Below are positions 26,672 to 35,422 of a DNA stretch of 45,481 nt, one piece after another. Source of the DNA: Candidatus Poribacteria bacterium (GTDB taxonomy: Bacteria; Poribacteria; WGA-4E; WGA-3G); NCBI GenBank assembly GCA_003635185.1, contig PYJA01000140.1:17339-62819 (forward strand), given 5' to 3'. The notes under the pieces are model-generated. The model was not told the DNA's origin, did no database searches, and saw nothing but the letters and a program-made list of their open reading frames with translations. Numbering within the stretch: position 1 is the first letter of the stretch; each line of letters opens with the position of its first letter. Both the position numbers and the translations under genes were made by a program.

Positions 26672-28879
26672 ATGCAAGACCAACAAGGACACCTTGAATT
26701 CTTCTCAAGCGGTTCCGTCATAACTTTAGGACTAATTATTGTAATTGTAACTGGTGTTTTGTGCTGGTTCGCATGGCACCGTAGCAATTATCGCAAACGT
26801 ATCGGTTGGCTTGAGTTGCTGCGTTTTGTGCTGATATGTCTTGTGGTTATCACACTAAATCAACCTGAATGGTTAGAATCTCATCCGCCGGAGCAACGTT
26901 CCACGCTTGCTGTGCTATGGGACAAATCTAACAGCATGCAAACACGGGATATAATTGACGATCAAGATACCACAGCGAAACGCAAAAATCGCGCCGAAAC
27001 AATTCAGCCACTAATGTCCGAAGATGTTTGGAAATCGGAGGAAGATACTGAACTCAATGTAGTATTTGAGCCGTTTTCTTCACTGTTAGACCCCGCAGAA
27101 GAAGCGACAGATATAAACGCAGGCCTATTGCACGTTTTGGACAATCATTCCAATCTTCGTGGCGTGGTACTGCTGTCTGATGGTGATTGGAATATCGGTG
27201 AATCACCCGTAGCGGCAGCGACACGGTTTCACATGAAAGGCGTTCCTGTTTTCACTGTGGGAGTCGGCAGTGAAGTGCCATTGCCCGACCTTGAGTTAGT
27301 CAGTATAGATGCTCCAACTTTTGGCGTTACAAAAAAGCAGCTGCGCATCCCGTTTGTTGTCCGAAACACCTTGGGACAGGACAGAGACGTGAGCATCACG
27401 TTAAGCATTAATGACGAAGCAACGACAACTAAAACTATCACTGTTCCCGCTATGGGACAAGCACAAGATAATATCGCATGGACACCACAAGAAACGGGTG
27501 ATTACGACCTCACCTTACAGATTGCGAAAGATAGACAGGAGTTAATTCCAGAAAATAATGAACTTTCTGCACCTATATCCATACGGAAGGAGCAGTTGAA
27601 AGTGCTTGTTATTGAATCTTATCCGCGTTGGGAATATCGTTATCTACGTAACGCTTTGGAACGGGATGCAGGTGTCGATGTTACATGTCTGCTCTTTCAT
27701 CCTAAGCTATCTCAGGTCGGAGGTGGACGCAGCTACATCAAACGTTTTCCGGATGCAAGAGAACTGAGCCAATTTGACGTGGTGTTTCTTGGAGATGTCG
27801 GTGTAGCACCTGAACAGTTGACGGTTGAACAAGCGCAGGATTTACGGCAACTCGTCAGTGCGCAAGCCGCTGGGATCGTCTTTATACCAGGGCGAACTGG
27901 CGCACAAGATTCGTTGACCGGCGGACCGCTTGCTGACCTCTATCCTGTTGTTTTAGACCCTGCTATACCAAACGGTGTTGGTTCAAGTGTTCAAGGATAT
28001 TTCGCACTCACCGAATCCGGACAGCGCAGTTTGTTGACGCGTCTCGGAGATACTGACCTTGACAATAGCGATGTGTGGCGCGGATTACCAGGGTTTTTCT
28101 GGTATGCTGGTGTCAAACGAGCAAAGGCAGGCACCGAGATATTAGCAGTGCACGATCAAGCTGCCACAGTTGCTGGACGAGTACCGCTTATTGTTACAAA
28201 GACCTATGGCACAGGTAAAGTACTGTTTATGGGAACGGACAGCGCATGGCGGTGGCGGCATGGGATAGAAGATAAATATCATTACCGCTTTTGGAGCCAA
28301 GTTGCACGTTGGATGGCATATCGTCGGCAGATGGCACAGAGCGAATCCATACGACTGTTCTACTCACCAGACAGACCACACGTCGATGATGTCTTAACGT
28401 TAAATGCTAACGTGATGGACAACGTAGGCGGTCCGATGGATAGAGGCACTGTTACTGTGCAAGCGATTTCTCCTGCGGGTAAAACAGAAACAATCCGACT
28501 TCAACCGGGTATAGAAGATGCGTTGGGGTTGTTCGTAGGAACGTTTGTGCCGAAAGAGGCTGGCAACTACCGCCTCGTTGCGACAAGTAGTGAAACGGGT
28601 GCATCGGTTCAAACAGAACTTTCAGTGCAAGGCTTGAATCGGGAACAGCAAGGACGCTTAGCGCGTTTTGATGTTCTGGACGAAATTGCTAAGGTTACTA
28701 ACGGCAAATTGGTGCCGATTGCTGAGGTCGGAACGCTGTTAGACCATTTGGCAGCTTTGCCAGAACCTGAACCGATTGTGAAGCGGACACGTATCTGGGC
28801 GCATCCACTTTGGGGTGGGTTGATTATCTTGCTGCTTGGGTTATTTTGGGTTGCACGTAAGATGGCAGGTACGATATAA
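26672..28879 (+). CDS. VWA / glutamine-amidotransferase-like membrane protein
   Basis: This 735-residue protein has two N-terminal membrane helices (about 15-35 and 47-63), then a VWA-like domain with D84-x-S-N-S88 at the metal site. A CARDB/CopC-like beta region follows (VRNTLGQDRDVSITLSIN), and at about 305-430 a class I glutamine-amidotransferase-like fold (LKVLVIESYPRWEYRYLRN, DVVFLGDVG, AGIVFIPGRTGAQ). A C-terminal helix (GGLIILLLGLFWVA) closes it. I see no catalytic Cys in the amidotransferase-like fold. The combination is typical of MoxR-operon proteins in planctomycetes. Confidence 0.88.
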   Translation: MQDQQGHLEFFSSGSVITLGLIIVIVTGVLCWFAWHRSNYRKRIGWLELLRFVLICLVVITLNQPEWLESHPPEQRSTLAVLWDKSNSMQTRDIIDDQDTTAKRKNRAETIQPLMSEDVWKSEEDTELNVVFEPFSSLLDPAEEATDINAGLLHVLDNHSNLRGVVLLSDGDWNIGESPVAAATRFHMKGVPVFTVGVGSEVPLPDLELVSIDAPTFGVTKKQLRIPFVVRNTLGQDRDVSITLSINDEATTTKTITVPAMGQAQDNIAWTPQETGDYDLTLQIAKDRQELIPENNELSAPISIRKEQLKVLVIESYPRWEYRYLRNALERDAGVDVTCLLFHPKLSQVGGGRSYIKRFPDARELSQFDVVFLGDVGVAPEQLTVEQAQDLRQLVSAQAAGIVFIPGRTGAQDSLTGGPLADLYPVVLDPAIPNGVGSSVQGYFALTESGQRSLLTRLGDTDLDNSDVWRGLPGFFWYAGVKRAKAGTEILAVHDQAATVAGRVPLIVTKTYGTGKVLFMGTDSAWRWRHGIEDKYHYRFWSQVARWMAYRRQMAQSESIRLFYSPDRPHVDDVLTLNANVMDNVGGPMDRGTVTVQAISPAGKTETIRLQPGIEDALGLFVGTFVPKEAGNYRLVATSSETGASVQTELSVQGLNREQQGRLARFDVLDEIAKVTNGKLVPIAEVGTLLDHLAALPEPEPIVKRTRIWAHPLWGGLIILLLGLFWVARKMAGTI

Positions 28880-29002
28880 AATAGTGTATAGAATATCTTC
28901 TTTTTTCAATATAATCTGAAATAGTGTATAATTAAAGCATAAATTCTAAGCGTCAACCTACACACTTTTTATACGAGCCTTTGTATTTATAGAGGGAACA
29001 TT

Positions 29003-29629
29003 ATGAGGACACAACATATTGTCTATTTTTTGCATGCTAAAGACGATGATTTTTGTAAAATCGGCGAAAGTGCCGAGGGACGCTGGCTTAAAGAGCGTAT
29101 TCGGGATTATGAAAAATTCAAAGCAACACGTGTTACTTTGATTGGCTATCAGTATTGTGAGAGTAAAGAGGCTGCAAAAGCGTTAGAAAGAAAACTTCTT
29201 GATCAATTTGACAGAATTGGAAGTCAAGATCTTGTTAGAATCGATCCAGAATTAGTGAACTATATTGAGAAAGAATGTGCCCACGTTGAATCAAGGCACC
29301 TTACATCCCTATTGTCTGTTCCCAATTATGATGATTTTGACAAAGAAGATGGACTAAAGGTACAGGAACACATCAAGGAGGTCCGTATAGCAAAAGAAGA
29401 ATACACTAAAGCGAAGCGTAAGTCGGATGAAGCATTTGCTGCGATGGAGGGTGCTCAACAAGCATACGCGGCTTCTGAGGGAAAACAAAAGCGTTATTTA
29501 GAAGATCTCGCTCAGAAGTTACGACAAAAGAACTGGGAAATAAAGAAGATTGCCGAAGTTACAGGTCAAAGTGAGGATTGGGTTAAAAACGTGGTTTATA
29601 AACGTGAGCAAACAAGGTTAGTGTGGTAA
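29003..29629 (+). CDS. GIY-YIG-like (T5orf172/MUG113-type) nuclease-fold protein
   Basis: This 208-residue protein begins with a GIY-YIG-type core: VYFLHAKDDDFCKIGES (YIG analogue K-I-G), RWLKERIRDYE and YQYCESKEAAKALERKLLDQF. These are the features of the T5orf172/MUG113 subgroup. Residues about 120-175 form a charged coiled coil (KEEYTKAKRKSDEAFAAMEG), and the end resembles a helix-turn-helix (KKIAEVTGQSEDWVKNVVYK). GAGGG precedes the ATG. It begins the accessory cassette after the VWA-GATase gene. Nuclease activity is predicted only; the usual first Gly-Ile-Tyr is replaced by VYF. Confidence 0.72.
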   Translation: MRTQHIVYFLHAKDDDFCKIGESAEGRWLKERIRDYEKFKATRVTLIGYQYCESKEAAKALERKLLDQFDRIGSQDLVRIDPELVNYIEKECAHVESRHLTSLLSVPNYDDFDKEDGLKVQEHIKEVRIAKEEYTKAKRKSDEAFAAMEGAQQAYAASEGKQKRYLEDLAQKLRQKNWEIKKIAEVTGQSEDWVKNVVYKREQTRLVW

Positions 29630-29716
29630 GAAAAGGTGCAGTGAATTGCACAACTATAAACAATAGGAATTCGGTCACGAAATCATTGTCACGCTCCTGT
29701 GCTATAGAGGATTACT

Positions 29717-30544
29717 ATGGGATATGTCTATATTTTGGTGAATAAATACTTGCCAGGCTTGATAAACATAGGCAAGACTCATGGACTTCCCAACGAACGA
29801 GCTGAGCAGCTCTCACTTCAAATTGGCATCCAAAGTCCATTTGAGGTTGCCTCTGCAGTCCGTTGTGATCGACCTGAAGAACTTGAACAAGACATGCTTC
29901 GCAAATTTGATGAGTACCGTTATCCGGGTCAAGAGTTCTATCCAGATCAAGAGTTTTTTGAGTACGATGTAGAGAATGCAATTTGGGCACTCGAAAAGTT
30001 TCACTTTATGTATATGAGTATTGATGATGCAATTTCCCTACTTGAAACACTTCACTTTAACACTGAGGAGATGGATGAGTACTTGCCACAGAATAACCAT
30101 CCGTGGAATCAGCATGCGAAAGAATTGCTACTAAAACTTCCAGATGACGAAATAGAATATTACAGTCAACTTCCATACAATCAGGTAAATTCGGGAGAGC
30201 TTTACATTCTTCAGCTGATAGATTGGGGTTTAAGCGGCAAAAACGAGGAAATGTTAAAGTTGTTGGAAAATGAAAGGAAATATATAAATTCAATACATCT
30301 ATACGGTCCTAACAATATACTCTCCTACTTCCAGATGGAGATGACTCCGAAACAAATAATGCTATACTTGATGACAACACCTGGGGAACATCCTGAGGAA
30401 GCGATACATTCTTACATGGAAGACTTCTACGTGGCAGAGCATCCGGCGAACGCAACAATGCTGTTACTGCTCGCGGTGAACGAAATAACAGGGATAGCAA
30501 TGTCCCAATTGTGGTTATCAAATTGGTGGACGACTTGGTGGTAG
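29717..30544 (+). CDS. GIY-YIG (T5orf172-type) nuclease-fold protein with a helical C-terminal part
   Basis: Residues 1-90 of this 275-residue protein are a good T5orf172/GIY-YIG match: GYVYILVNKYLPGLINIGKT, then NERAEQLS with the conserved Arg, and PEELEQDMLRKFDEYR...GQEFY with the metal-binding Glu. The remaining 180 residues are helical, acidic and unrecognised, ending in the odd tail WWTTWW. AGAGGA precedes the ATG. It follows 29003-29629 by 87 bases and precedes the DarT-macrodomain fusion; all three run in one direction. Confidence 0.72.
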   Translation: MGYVYILVNKYLPGLINIGKTHGLPNERAEQLSLQIGIQSPFEVASAVRCDRPEELEQDMLRKFDEYRYPGQEFYPDQEFFEYDVENAIWALEKFHFMYMSIDDAISLLETLHFNTEEMDEYLPQNNHPWNQHAKELLLKLPDDEIEYYSQLPYNQVNSGELYILQLIDWGLSGKNEEMLKLLENERKYINSIHLYGPNNILSYFQMEMTPKQIMLYLMTTPGEHPEEAIHSYMEDFYVAEHPANATMLLLLAVNEITGIAMSQLWLSNWWTTWW

Positions 30545-30657
30545 TAACGTAACTTGTATGAAGAATTGTGGCCAATACTGATGTAATATATGATAACGAC
30601 AGTTAGCGTTACAGTCTATTTACGTAATTGGACGTGTCAATTTTATTAGAGGTAACT

Positions 30658-31827
30658 ATGCAGAAATTAGACATACGAGAACTCTACTACATCACACACA
30701 TAGACAATCTGCCATCTATTCTTGCGCGCGGAGTCTTTTCTCACGAAAGAATCGAATCAGAACGGATAGATTCAACGCCTATCTATGATGCGGATATCGT
30801 CAGTCTGCGTAATAAAATAACGACACCTGATAAAAGGAGTCTCTGGTCTTATGCTAACCTCTATTTTCAACCACGTAACGCCATGATGTACCGGGTTGTC
30901 CATGAAAAGGACCCAAAAAATCTTGCTGTTCTTGGTGTCAATAAAAAAGTGTTAAATGAACAAGGGAACTTTATCACAGACGGAAACGCCGCGCATGAAA
31001 CAACACAATTTTACTATCCTTCTAAGGGGTTGGAAGTTCTTCGGCAACAGTGGTCAATAATTCGGAACGATTGGTGGAATAGAGATGACGGGTCCAAACG
31101 CAAAATTATGGCAGAATGTCTAATTCCTGGCCACGTTAAACCTGAACATATTCAATCAGTTTATGTAGCAAGCAATTCAGTACAAGATGCTGTCAAGAAA
31201 AAAATAGGCAATTCCCATGTTACCGTTAGTTCTGAACCAGACATGTTTTTTCAACCACATAGTCGGACAAAAATAGGCGACAACATTTCACTTATTGATG
31301 GAGATATGTTTTTCTCAAATCTACAGACACTCACAATTAGCGTTAATCTACAAGGCGTTATGGGAAAAGGGTTAGCCTCACGTGCTAAATACCAATTCCC
31401 CGATGTCTATGTGGCATACCAGGATGTCTGTCGGGCAAAACGAATCACAGCAACAAAACCGTATCTCTACAAGCGCGAAAGTTCATTAGATGAGGAATTA
31501 GCTGATATAGGGGCACCACTTGTTGCGCCGAATGCTGTGAAGTGGTTCCTGCTTTTCGCAACGAAACGGCATTGGAAAGACAACTCACGTTTAGATGATA
31601 TTGAAGGCGGTCTTGCGTGGGTTCGCGACAATTTTCACAAGCAAGGAATTCAATCGCTTGCCATGCCTGCCCTCGGTTGTGGGTTGGGAGGACTGGACTG
31701 GAAAGCGGTTGGTCCCTTGATGTGCCAATATCTACACGGCATCAACATCTCGGTTGCAATTTATCTACCGCGTGAACGTCAAATAGCGGGACAATATAAG
31801 ACAGAATCACATCTCCTCACATTCTAA
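30658..31827 (+). CDS. DarT-like ADP-ribosyltransferase fused to a DarG-like macrodomain
   Basis: This 389-residue protein appears to join toxin and antitoxin of the DarTG system in one chain. Residues about 8-190 match DarT/DUF4433: YYITHIDNLPSILARGVFSH, LYFQPRNAMMYRV, and AECLIPGHVKPEHI with the likely catalytic Glu153. Residues about 205-380 match the DarG macrodomain: LIDGDMFFSNLQ, NLQGVMGKGLASRA, FPDVYVAYQDVC, LAMPALGCGLGGLDWKAV. DarT ADP-ribosylates thymidine in single-stranded DNA and DarG's macrodomain removes the mark. The C-terminal DarT-binding domain of normal DarG is missing. AGAGG precedes the ATG; an upstream in-frame TTG at 30628 is not needed. Domain calls are strong; activity balance is unknown. 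Confidence 0.88.
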   Translation: MQKLDIRELYYITHIDNLPSILARGVFSHERIESERIDSTPIYDADIVSLRNKITTPDKRSLWSYANLYFQPRNAMMYRVVHEKDPKNLAVLGVNKKVLNEQGNFITDGNAAHETTQFYYPSKGLEVLRQQWSIIRNDWWNRDDGSKRKIMAECLIPGHVKPEHIQSVYVASNSVQDAVKKKIGNSHVTVSSEPDMFFQPHSRTKIGDNISLIDGDMFFSNLQTLTISVNLQGVMGKGLASRAKYQFPDVYVAYQDVCRAKRITATKPYLYKRESSLDEELADIGAPLVAPNAVKWFLLFATKRHWKDNSRLDDIEGGLAWVRDNFHKQGIQSLAMPALGCGLGGLDWKAVGPLMCQYLHGINISVAIYLPRERQIAGQYKTESHLLTF

Positions 31828-31902
31828 CGCTGGCAGAAGATTCTTTACCAAATTATATAAACGACTTTTAGGTTTCAATAATGAGTTTCAGAAAAAAGAA
31901 AT

Positions 31903-31922
31903 ATAACTGATAACTGATAACT
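31903..31922 (+). repeat. Heptamer tandem repeat (ATAACTG x3)
   Basis: ATAACTGATAACTGATAACT lies 20 bases before the DUF4175 gene's start. Similar ATAACTGAC strings occur near 24579. It marks the end of the accessory cassette. Confidence 0.4.
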
Positions 31923-31941
31923 ATTCAAAAGGAGAATTTCA

Positions 31942-34170
31942 ATGAACCAAACACAACCACAAAATAGCGGAGTGAACTTACCTCCGCGCATGAAAAAAGC
32001 ATTAGAACAGTACAAAAAACGGGTATGGATAATCAAACTTACCGAAGGCACATTAGCGGCCCTCTTCGGTCTTATCATTTCGTATCTCATCGTGTTTGGC
32101 TTAGACCGATTGTTTGATACGCCAACCCTTTTACGCGCGCTCATCTTGGTAATTGGGATGGCAGGCATGGTGATTTTCCTGCCGCTGAAGTATTACAATT
32201 GGGTGTGGCGGAATCGCACTTTAGATGGAATCGCACGGTTGCTACAGCACAAGTTTCCCCGTTTCGGTGATCACGTGCTTGGCATCGTGGAACTTGCATC
32301 GGAAAGGTCGGATCAGTCATCAAGTCCTGCACTTGTGGCAGCCGCTATGCGTCAAGTGGATGAAGAGGTAGCAAAGCATAATCTTGCAGACGCTGTACCA
32401 AATCCTCGGCATCGACGTTGGGCATGGGCTGTAGGTTTGCCTTTAGTGTTAGTTATCATCGGGGTCCTCGTGATCCCCACAACGACTCGGAATACGCTCG
32501 CTCGATGGTTGACTCCCTGGCGAAACGTGGAACGATATACCTTTGCGCAGTTAGAAGGCAACCCCGATCTTCGCGTCGTAGCTTATGCGGAACCCTTTGA
32601 TGTTGAAGCACAGTTGAAAGATAACTCACCCTGGAAACCTGAGTCGGGTGAAGCACGATATGCAGACCAGGAACCTGTGGTTGCAAAACGAGAGGGATCA
32701 ACATACAAATTTCAATTGCCGCCACAAACTGAGGATGGAAAAATTAATCTTCGCGTGGGGGATGCACGCCGTTCTATACCAGTTGAACCCAAATTAAGAC
32801 CAGCATTGAAAGAACTTATTGCTAAAGTCCAGCTGCCCGACTACCTACAACACGAAGAACCACGAATAGACGATGTGAGAGGCGGAATAGTGAACTTAGT
32901 GAAGGGAAGCAGTGCCACCTTGGAAGCTACTACGACACGCGAACTGTCAGAAGCAACATTGAACAATCGTCCGCAAAAGGTGGATGGGGCAACCGTGATA
33001 ACGGAACCTATATCGGTAGAGACGACAACGGAAATGCAGTTGACATGGCGTGATCGCTTTGGACTCGCTGCAAGTGAACCACAAGTGCTGCAGTTTGAAG
33101 CACAAGAGGATGCTGTACCAACAGTCGCCATCACTAAATTAAAAAATAATCAAGTTGTTCTTTCTACAGAGGTACTCACATTCGAAATTCAATCGGGGGA
33201 TGACTTCGGTGTAAAGCGGGTCGGTTTGGAATGGGAAGGTATTGAGAATCCGATTCAAAATCCGGAACCAGCCGTTGGAGAAAAAACCGTGTCTTCAGGA
33301 AGCCCGACTTCGGAAGCACTCACTGTTCCTGCAACATTCTCTGTTGAACGCGAAAATGTTAAGCCACAGAGTCTGCGTTTGCGTGCGTTTGCAGAGGATT
33401 ATTTCCCCAACCGTGAACGTGTCCGTTCACCGCAGATTGTGCTACATGTGCTAACGCCTGCAGAACATTTTAAGTGGCTCATTGGACAGATGCAGCTTTG
33501 GGCAGGCGCGGCAAAAGATGTGCATGACAAAGAACTGCAGCTACATCAAACCAACCTTGAACTTCGTGACCTGTCTCCTGTGGAGCTTGACGATCCAGCA
33601 CAGCGCAAAAAACTACAGAATCAAGCCGCGGCAGAACGCGCTAACGCAGCAAAACTTGACAGTCTCATTGAAAGCGGTACGGGATTGCTACAGGAAGCAG
33701 CAAAAAATAGTGAGTTTGATGCGGGTCAACTTGAATCGTGGGGTGAAATGCTTGAACAGTTGGAAGAAATTGCAGGTAAGAAAATGCCTACTGTGGCAGA
33801 CTTACTTGCACAAGCAGCTGAAGCGCCCGGACAGAGTAGCAGCCAACAACCAGCAGACGCCAGCAGTCAGCAAGCCCCTTCTACTTCAAAACCTGATGGT
33901 CAACAAGCTGATAGCCAATCAAACAGCAAACCTGGCAAGTCGCAAGATGATATTGAAAAGTATGGCCCCGATAGTAAGATACCATCTGAGGCAGCAGACG
34001 CAGAAACGCCAGAGGATCCAAATGAAAGTGGTGATTCCATAAGCGTGAACCGGAGCAAACCACCAGAAGGCGGCAAACCAAGTTTCGCACCCGCGAATCC
34101 TACGCCAAATATTTTTGATATTGAATCGGGATTCAACCCATTTGACGACCCGCAAGAGGGACCAACCTGA
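31942..34170 (+). CDS. DUF4175-family membrane protein
   Basis: This 742-residue protein has the DUF4175 layout: membrane helices at about 32-53, 62-81 and 160-178, then a long periplasmic beta-domain region (LKELIAKVQLPDYLQHEEPR, DDFGVKRVGLEWEG), a helical/coiled region at about 520-610, and a Gln/Ser-rich low-complexity tail. AAAGGAG precedes the ATG. It belongs with the MoxR/BatA/VWA genes upstream, from which it is separated by the GIY-YIG/DarT cassette. In planctomycetes similar proteins cluster in the same order. Confidence 0.85.
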   Translation: MNQTQPQNSGVNLPPRMKKALEQYKKRVWIIKLTEGTLAALFGLIISYLIVFGLDRLFDTPTLLRALILVIGMAGMVIFLPLKYYNWVWRNRTLDGIARLLQHKFPRFGDHVLGIVELASERSDQSSSPALVAAAMRQVDEEVAKHNLADAVPNPRHRRWAWAVGLPLVLVIIGVLVIPTTTRNTLARWLTPWRNVERYTFAQLEGNPDLRVVAYAEPFDVEAQLKDNSPWKPESGEARYADQEPVVAKREGSTYKFQLPPQTEDGKINLRVGDARRSIPVEPKLRPALKELIAKVQLPDYLQHEEPRIDDVRGGIVNLVKGSSATLEATTTRELSEATLNNRPQKVDGATVITEPISVETTTEMQLTWRDRFGLAASEPQVLQFEAQEDAVPTVAITKLKNNQVVLSTEVLTFEIQSGDDFGVKRVGLEWEGIENPIQNPEPAVGEKTVSSGSPTSEALTVPATFSVERENVKPQSLRLRAFAEDYFPNRERVRSPQIVLHVLTPAEHFKWLIGQMQLWAGAAKDVHDKELQLHQTNLELRDLSPVELDDPAQRKKLQNQAAAERANAAKLDSLIESGTGLLQEAAKNSEFDAGQLESWGEMLEQLEEIAGKKMPTVADLLAQAAEAPGQSSSQQPADASSQQAPSTSKPDGQQADSQSNSKPGKSQDDIEKYGPDSKIPSEAADAETPEDPNESGDSISVNRSKPPEGGKPSFAPANPTPNIFDIESGFNPFDDPQEGPT

Positions 34171-34185
34171 CAAACCGTCGGAGGA

Positions 34186-35385
34186 ATGGGCATTCCTAAA
34201 ACTACCCTAATGGGAAGCGGCAGAGACAATCAAAACCAAAATGATGGAGAAACTTCAACGCCTCAAGCATCAGAACTTGTTCTGGAAGCAGTTGAAGAGC
34301 AGCAAGAGTTGTTAGATGCTTTTGCCAAATTATCAGATGAGATGAAAAGGCTGCTTGTTAGCTTTGAAAACAGCACATTTGTCAAACGTTTGAAAGCAGC
34401 ATCTCGGAAACAGGTTGACATTGCAGCCGACCTTAATAACCTGGATAGTTTCGGTCTATCAAACAGAGAAGCGGACAATCAGAAGGAGCTAAAACGTTTA
34501 GCAACACTTGAGGGAACAGAGTCGAAAAACTTGACGACTATCATACAAGATATGGCAGCATATACTGACCGTCGTCCTAATGAAAACTATTTGCGTGTGC
34601 TTTCAGAGATGGAGAACGCTTCTGTGTCAAACCAGATGCGGGATCTTGTCCGATCAATTAGCAGGAATTTTATCGGACAATCGAGCATTGAGGCAGAATA
34701 TTGGGCGGATACACTGGATCGGTGGGCAGAACAATTGGTAGACCCGTTACCTGAAATGGGGCCCGGAGAAGGCGGTTTAAACGTCTTGCCCAACCTACCA
34801 CCGGAAATCATCGTGAAAGTGTTACGTCTTATCAACCGCGAAATTCAATTACGGGAAGAGACACGCGAGGCTGAACAAGCAAAAAATGCGCTTACTGACG
34901 ACAAATATTATGAGCGAAGCGAAGCATTAAGCGATATACAATATGAAATCGCTGAGGATACTCACGAAGTCGCACGAGAAATAAGTCTGTTAGACAATGC
35001 CAATGAACCGCTGATCCGACGACAACTTGCCAAAGTTGCTAAGGCAGCCGAGGTGATGGAGGAGGCAGAGTCAATCCTTGCGGAACCTAACACTGGTCCT
35101 AAGGCAATCGCAGCTATTTCAGAAGTGATCGAAATTTTGCTTGAGACACAACGCGCGCCGAATGCCCCTGGTGGCGGTAGCGGCGGACAATCTCCTGGCG
35201 GTGGTGGTGGCGGATTAGCGGCAATCGTCTCCGCATTAAGGCTCATGGGCGTTGGCGATGACACCGGAACAGCCTTCATAGAAAAACGTTCACCTAAACA
35301 GGCAACAGGCAAAGCGGGGCGTGTATTGCCAGAGGAATTTCGTCAAGGATTAGACGCTTATTTCAACGTTTTAGAAGGACAGTAA
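34186..35385 (+). CDS. Helical protein of the DUF4175 operon (possible split C-terminal half)
   Basis: This 399-residue soluble, highly helical and acidic protein contains long coiled-coil-like stretches (LVLEAVEEQQELLDAFAKL, EEAESILAEPNTGP) and a Gly-rich linker (GGGSGGQSPGGGGGGL). It has no signal peptide. It starts only 15 bases after the DUF4175 stop; GGAGGA abuts the ATG at 34186, an unusually short distance, with another ATG at 34210. In relatives a single DUF4175 protein may carry comparable helical C-terminal segments, so a split is possible, but the two genes are in different frames and no sequencing error is evident. Confidence 0.7.
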   Translation: MGIPKTTLMGSGRDNQNQNDGETSTPQASELVLEAVEEQQELLDAFAKLSDEMKRLLVSFENSTFVKRLKAASRKQVDIAADLNNLDSFGLSNREADNQKELKRLATLEGTESKNLTTIIQDMAAYTDRRPNENYLRVLSEMENASVSNQMRDLVRSISRNFIGQSSIEAEYWADTLDRWAEQLVDPLPEMGPGEGGLNVLPNLPPEIIVKVLRLINREIQLREETREAEQAKNALTDDKYYERSEALSDIQYEIAEDTHEVAREISLLDNANEPLIRRQLAKVAKAAEVMEEAESILAEPNTGPKAIAAISEVIEILLETQRAPNAPGGGSGGQSPGGGGGGLAAIVSALRLMGVGDDTGTAFIEKRSPKQATGKAGRVLPEEFRQGLDAYFNVLEGQ

Positions 35386-35422
35386 ATAGTACACAACGTG
35401 CCGTAAAATAGAGGAAAAACCG

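Noticed and set aside
28879..28930. 12-bp direct repeat AAATAGTGTATA as a target duplication of the accessory cassette
   Set aside because: Both copies are on the same side of the cassette, 40 bases apart, and no third copy is found near 31830-31941.
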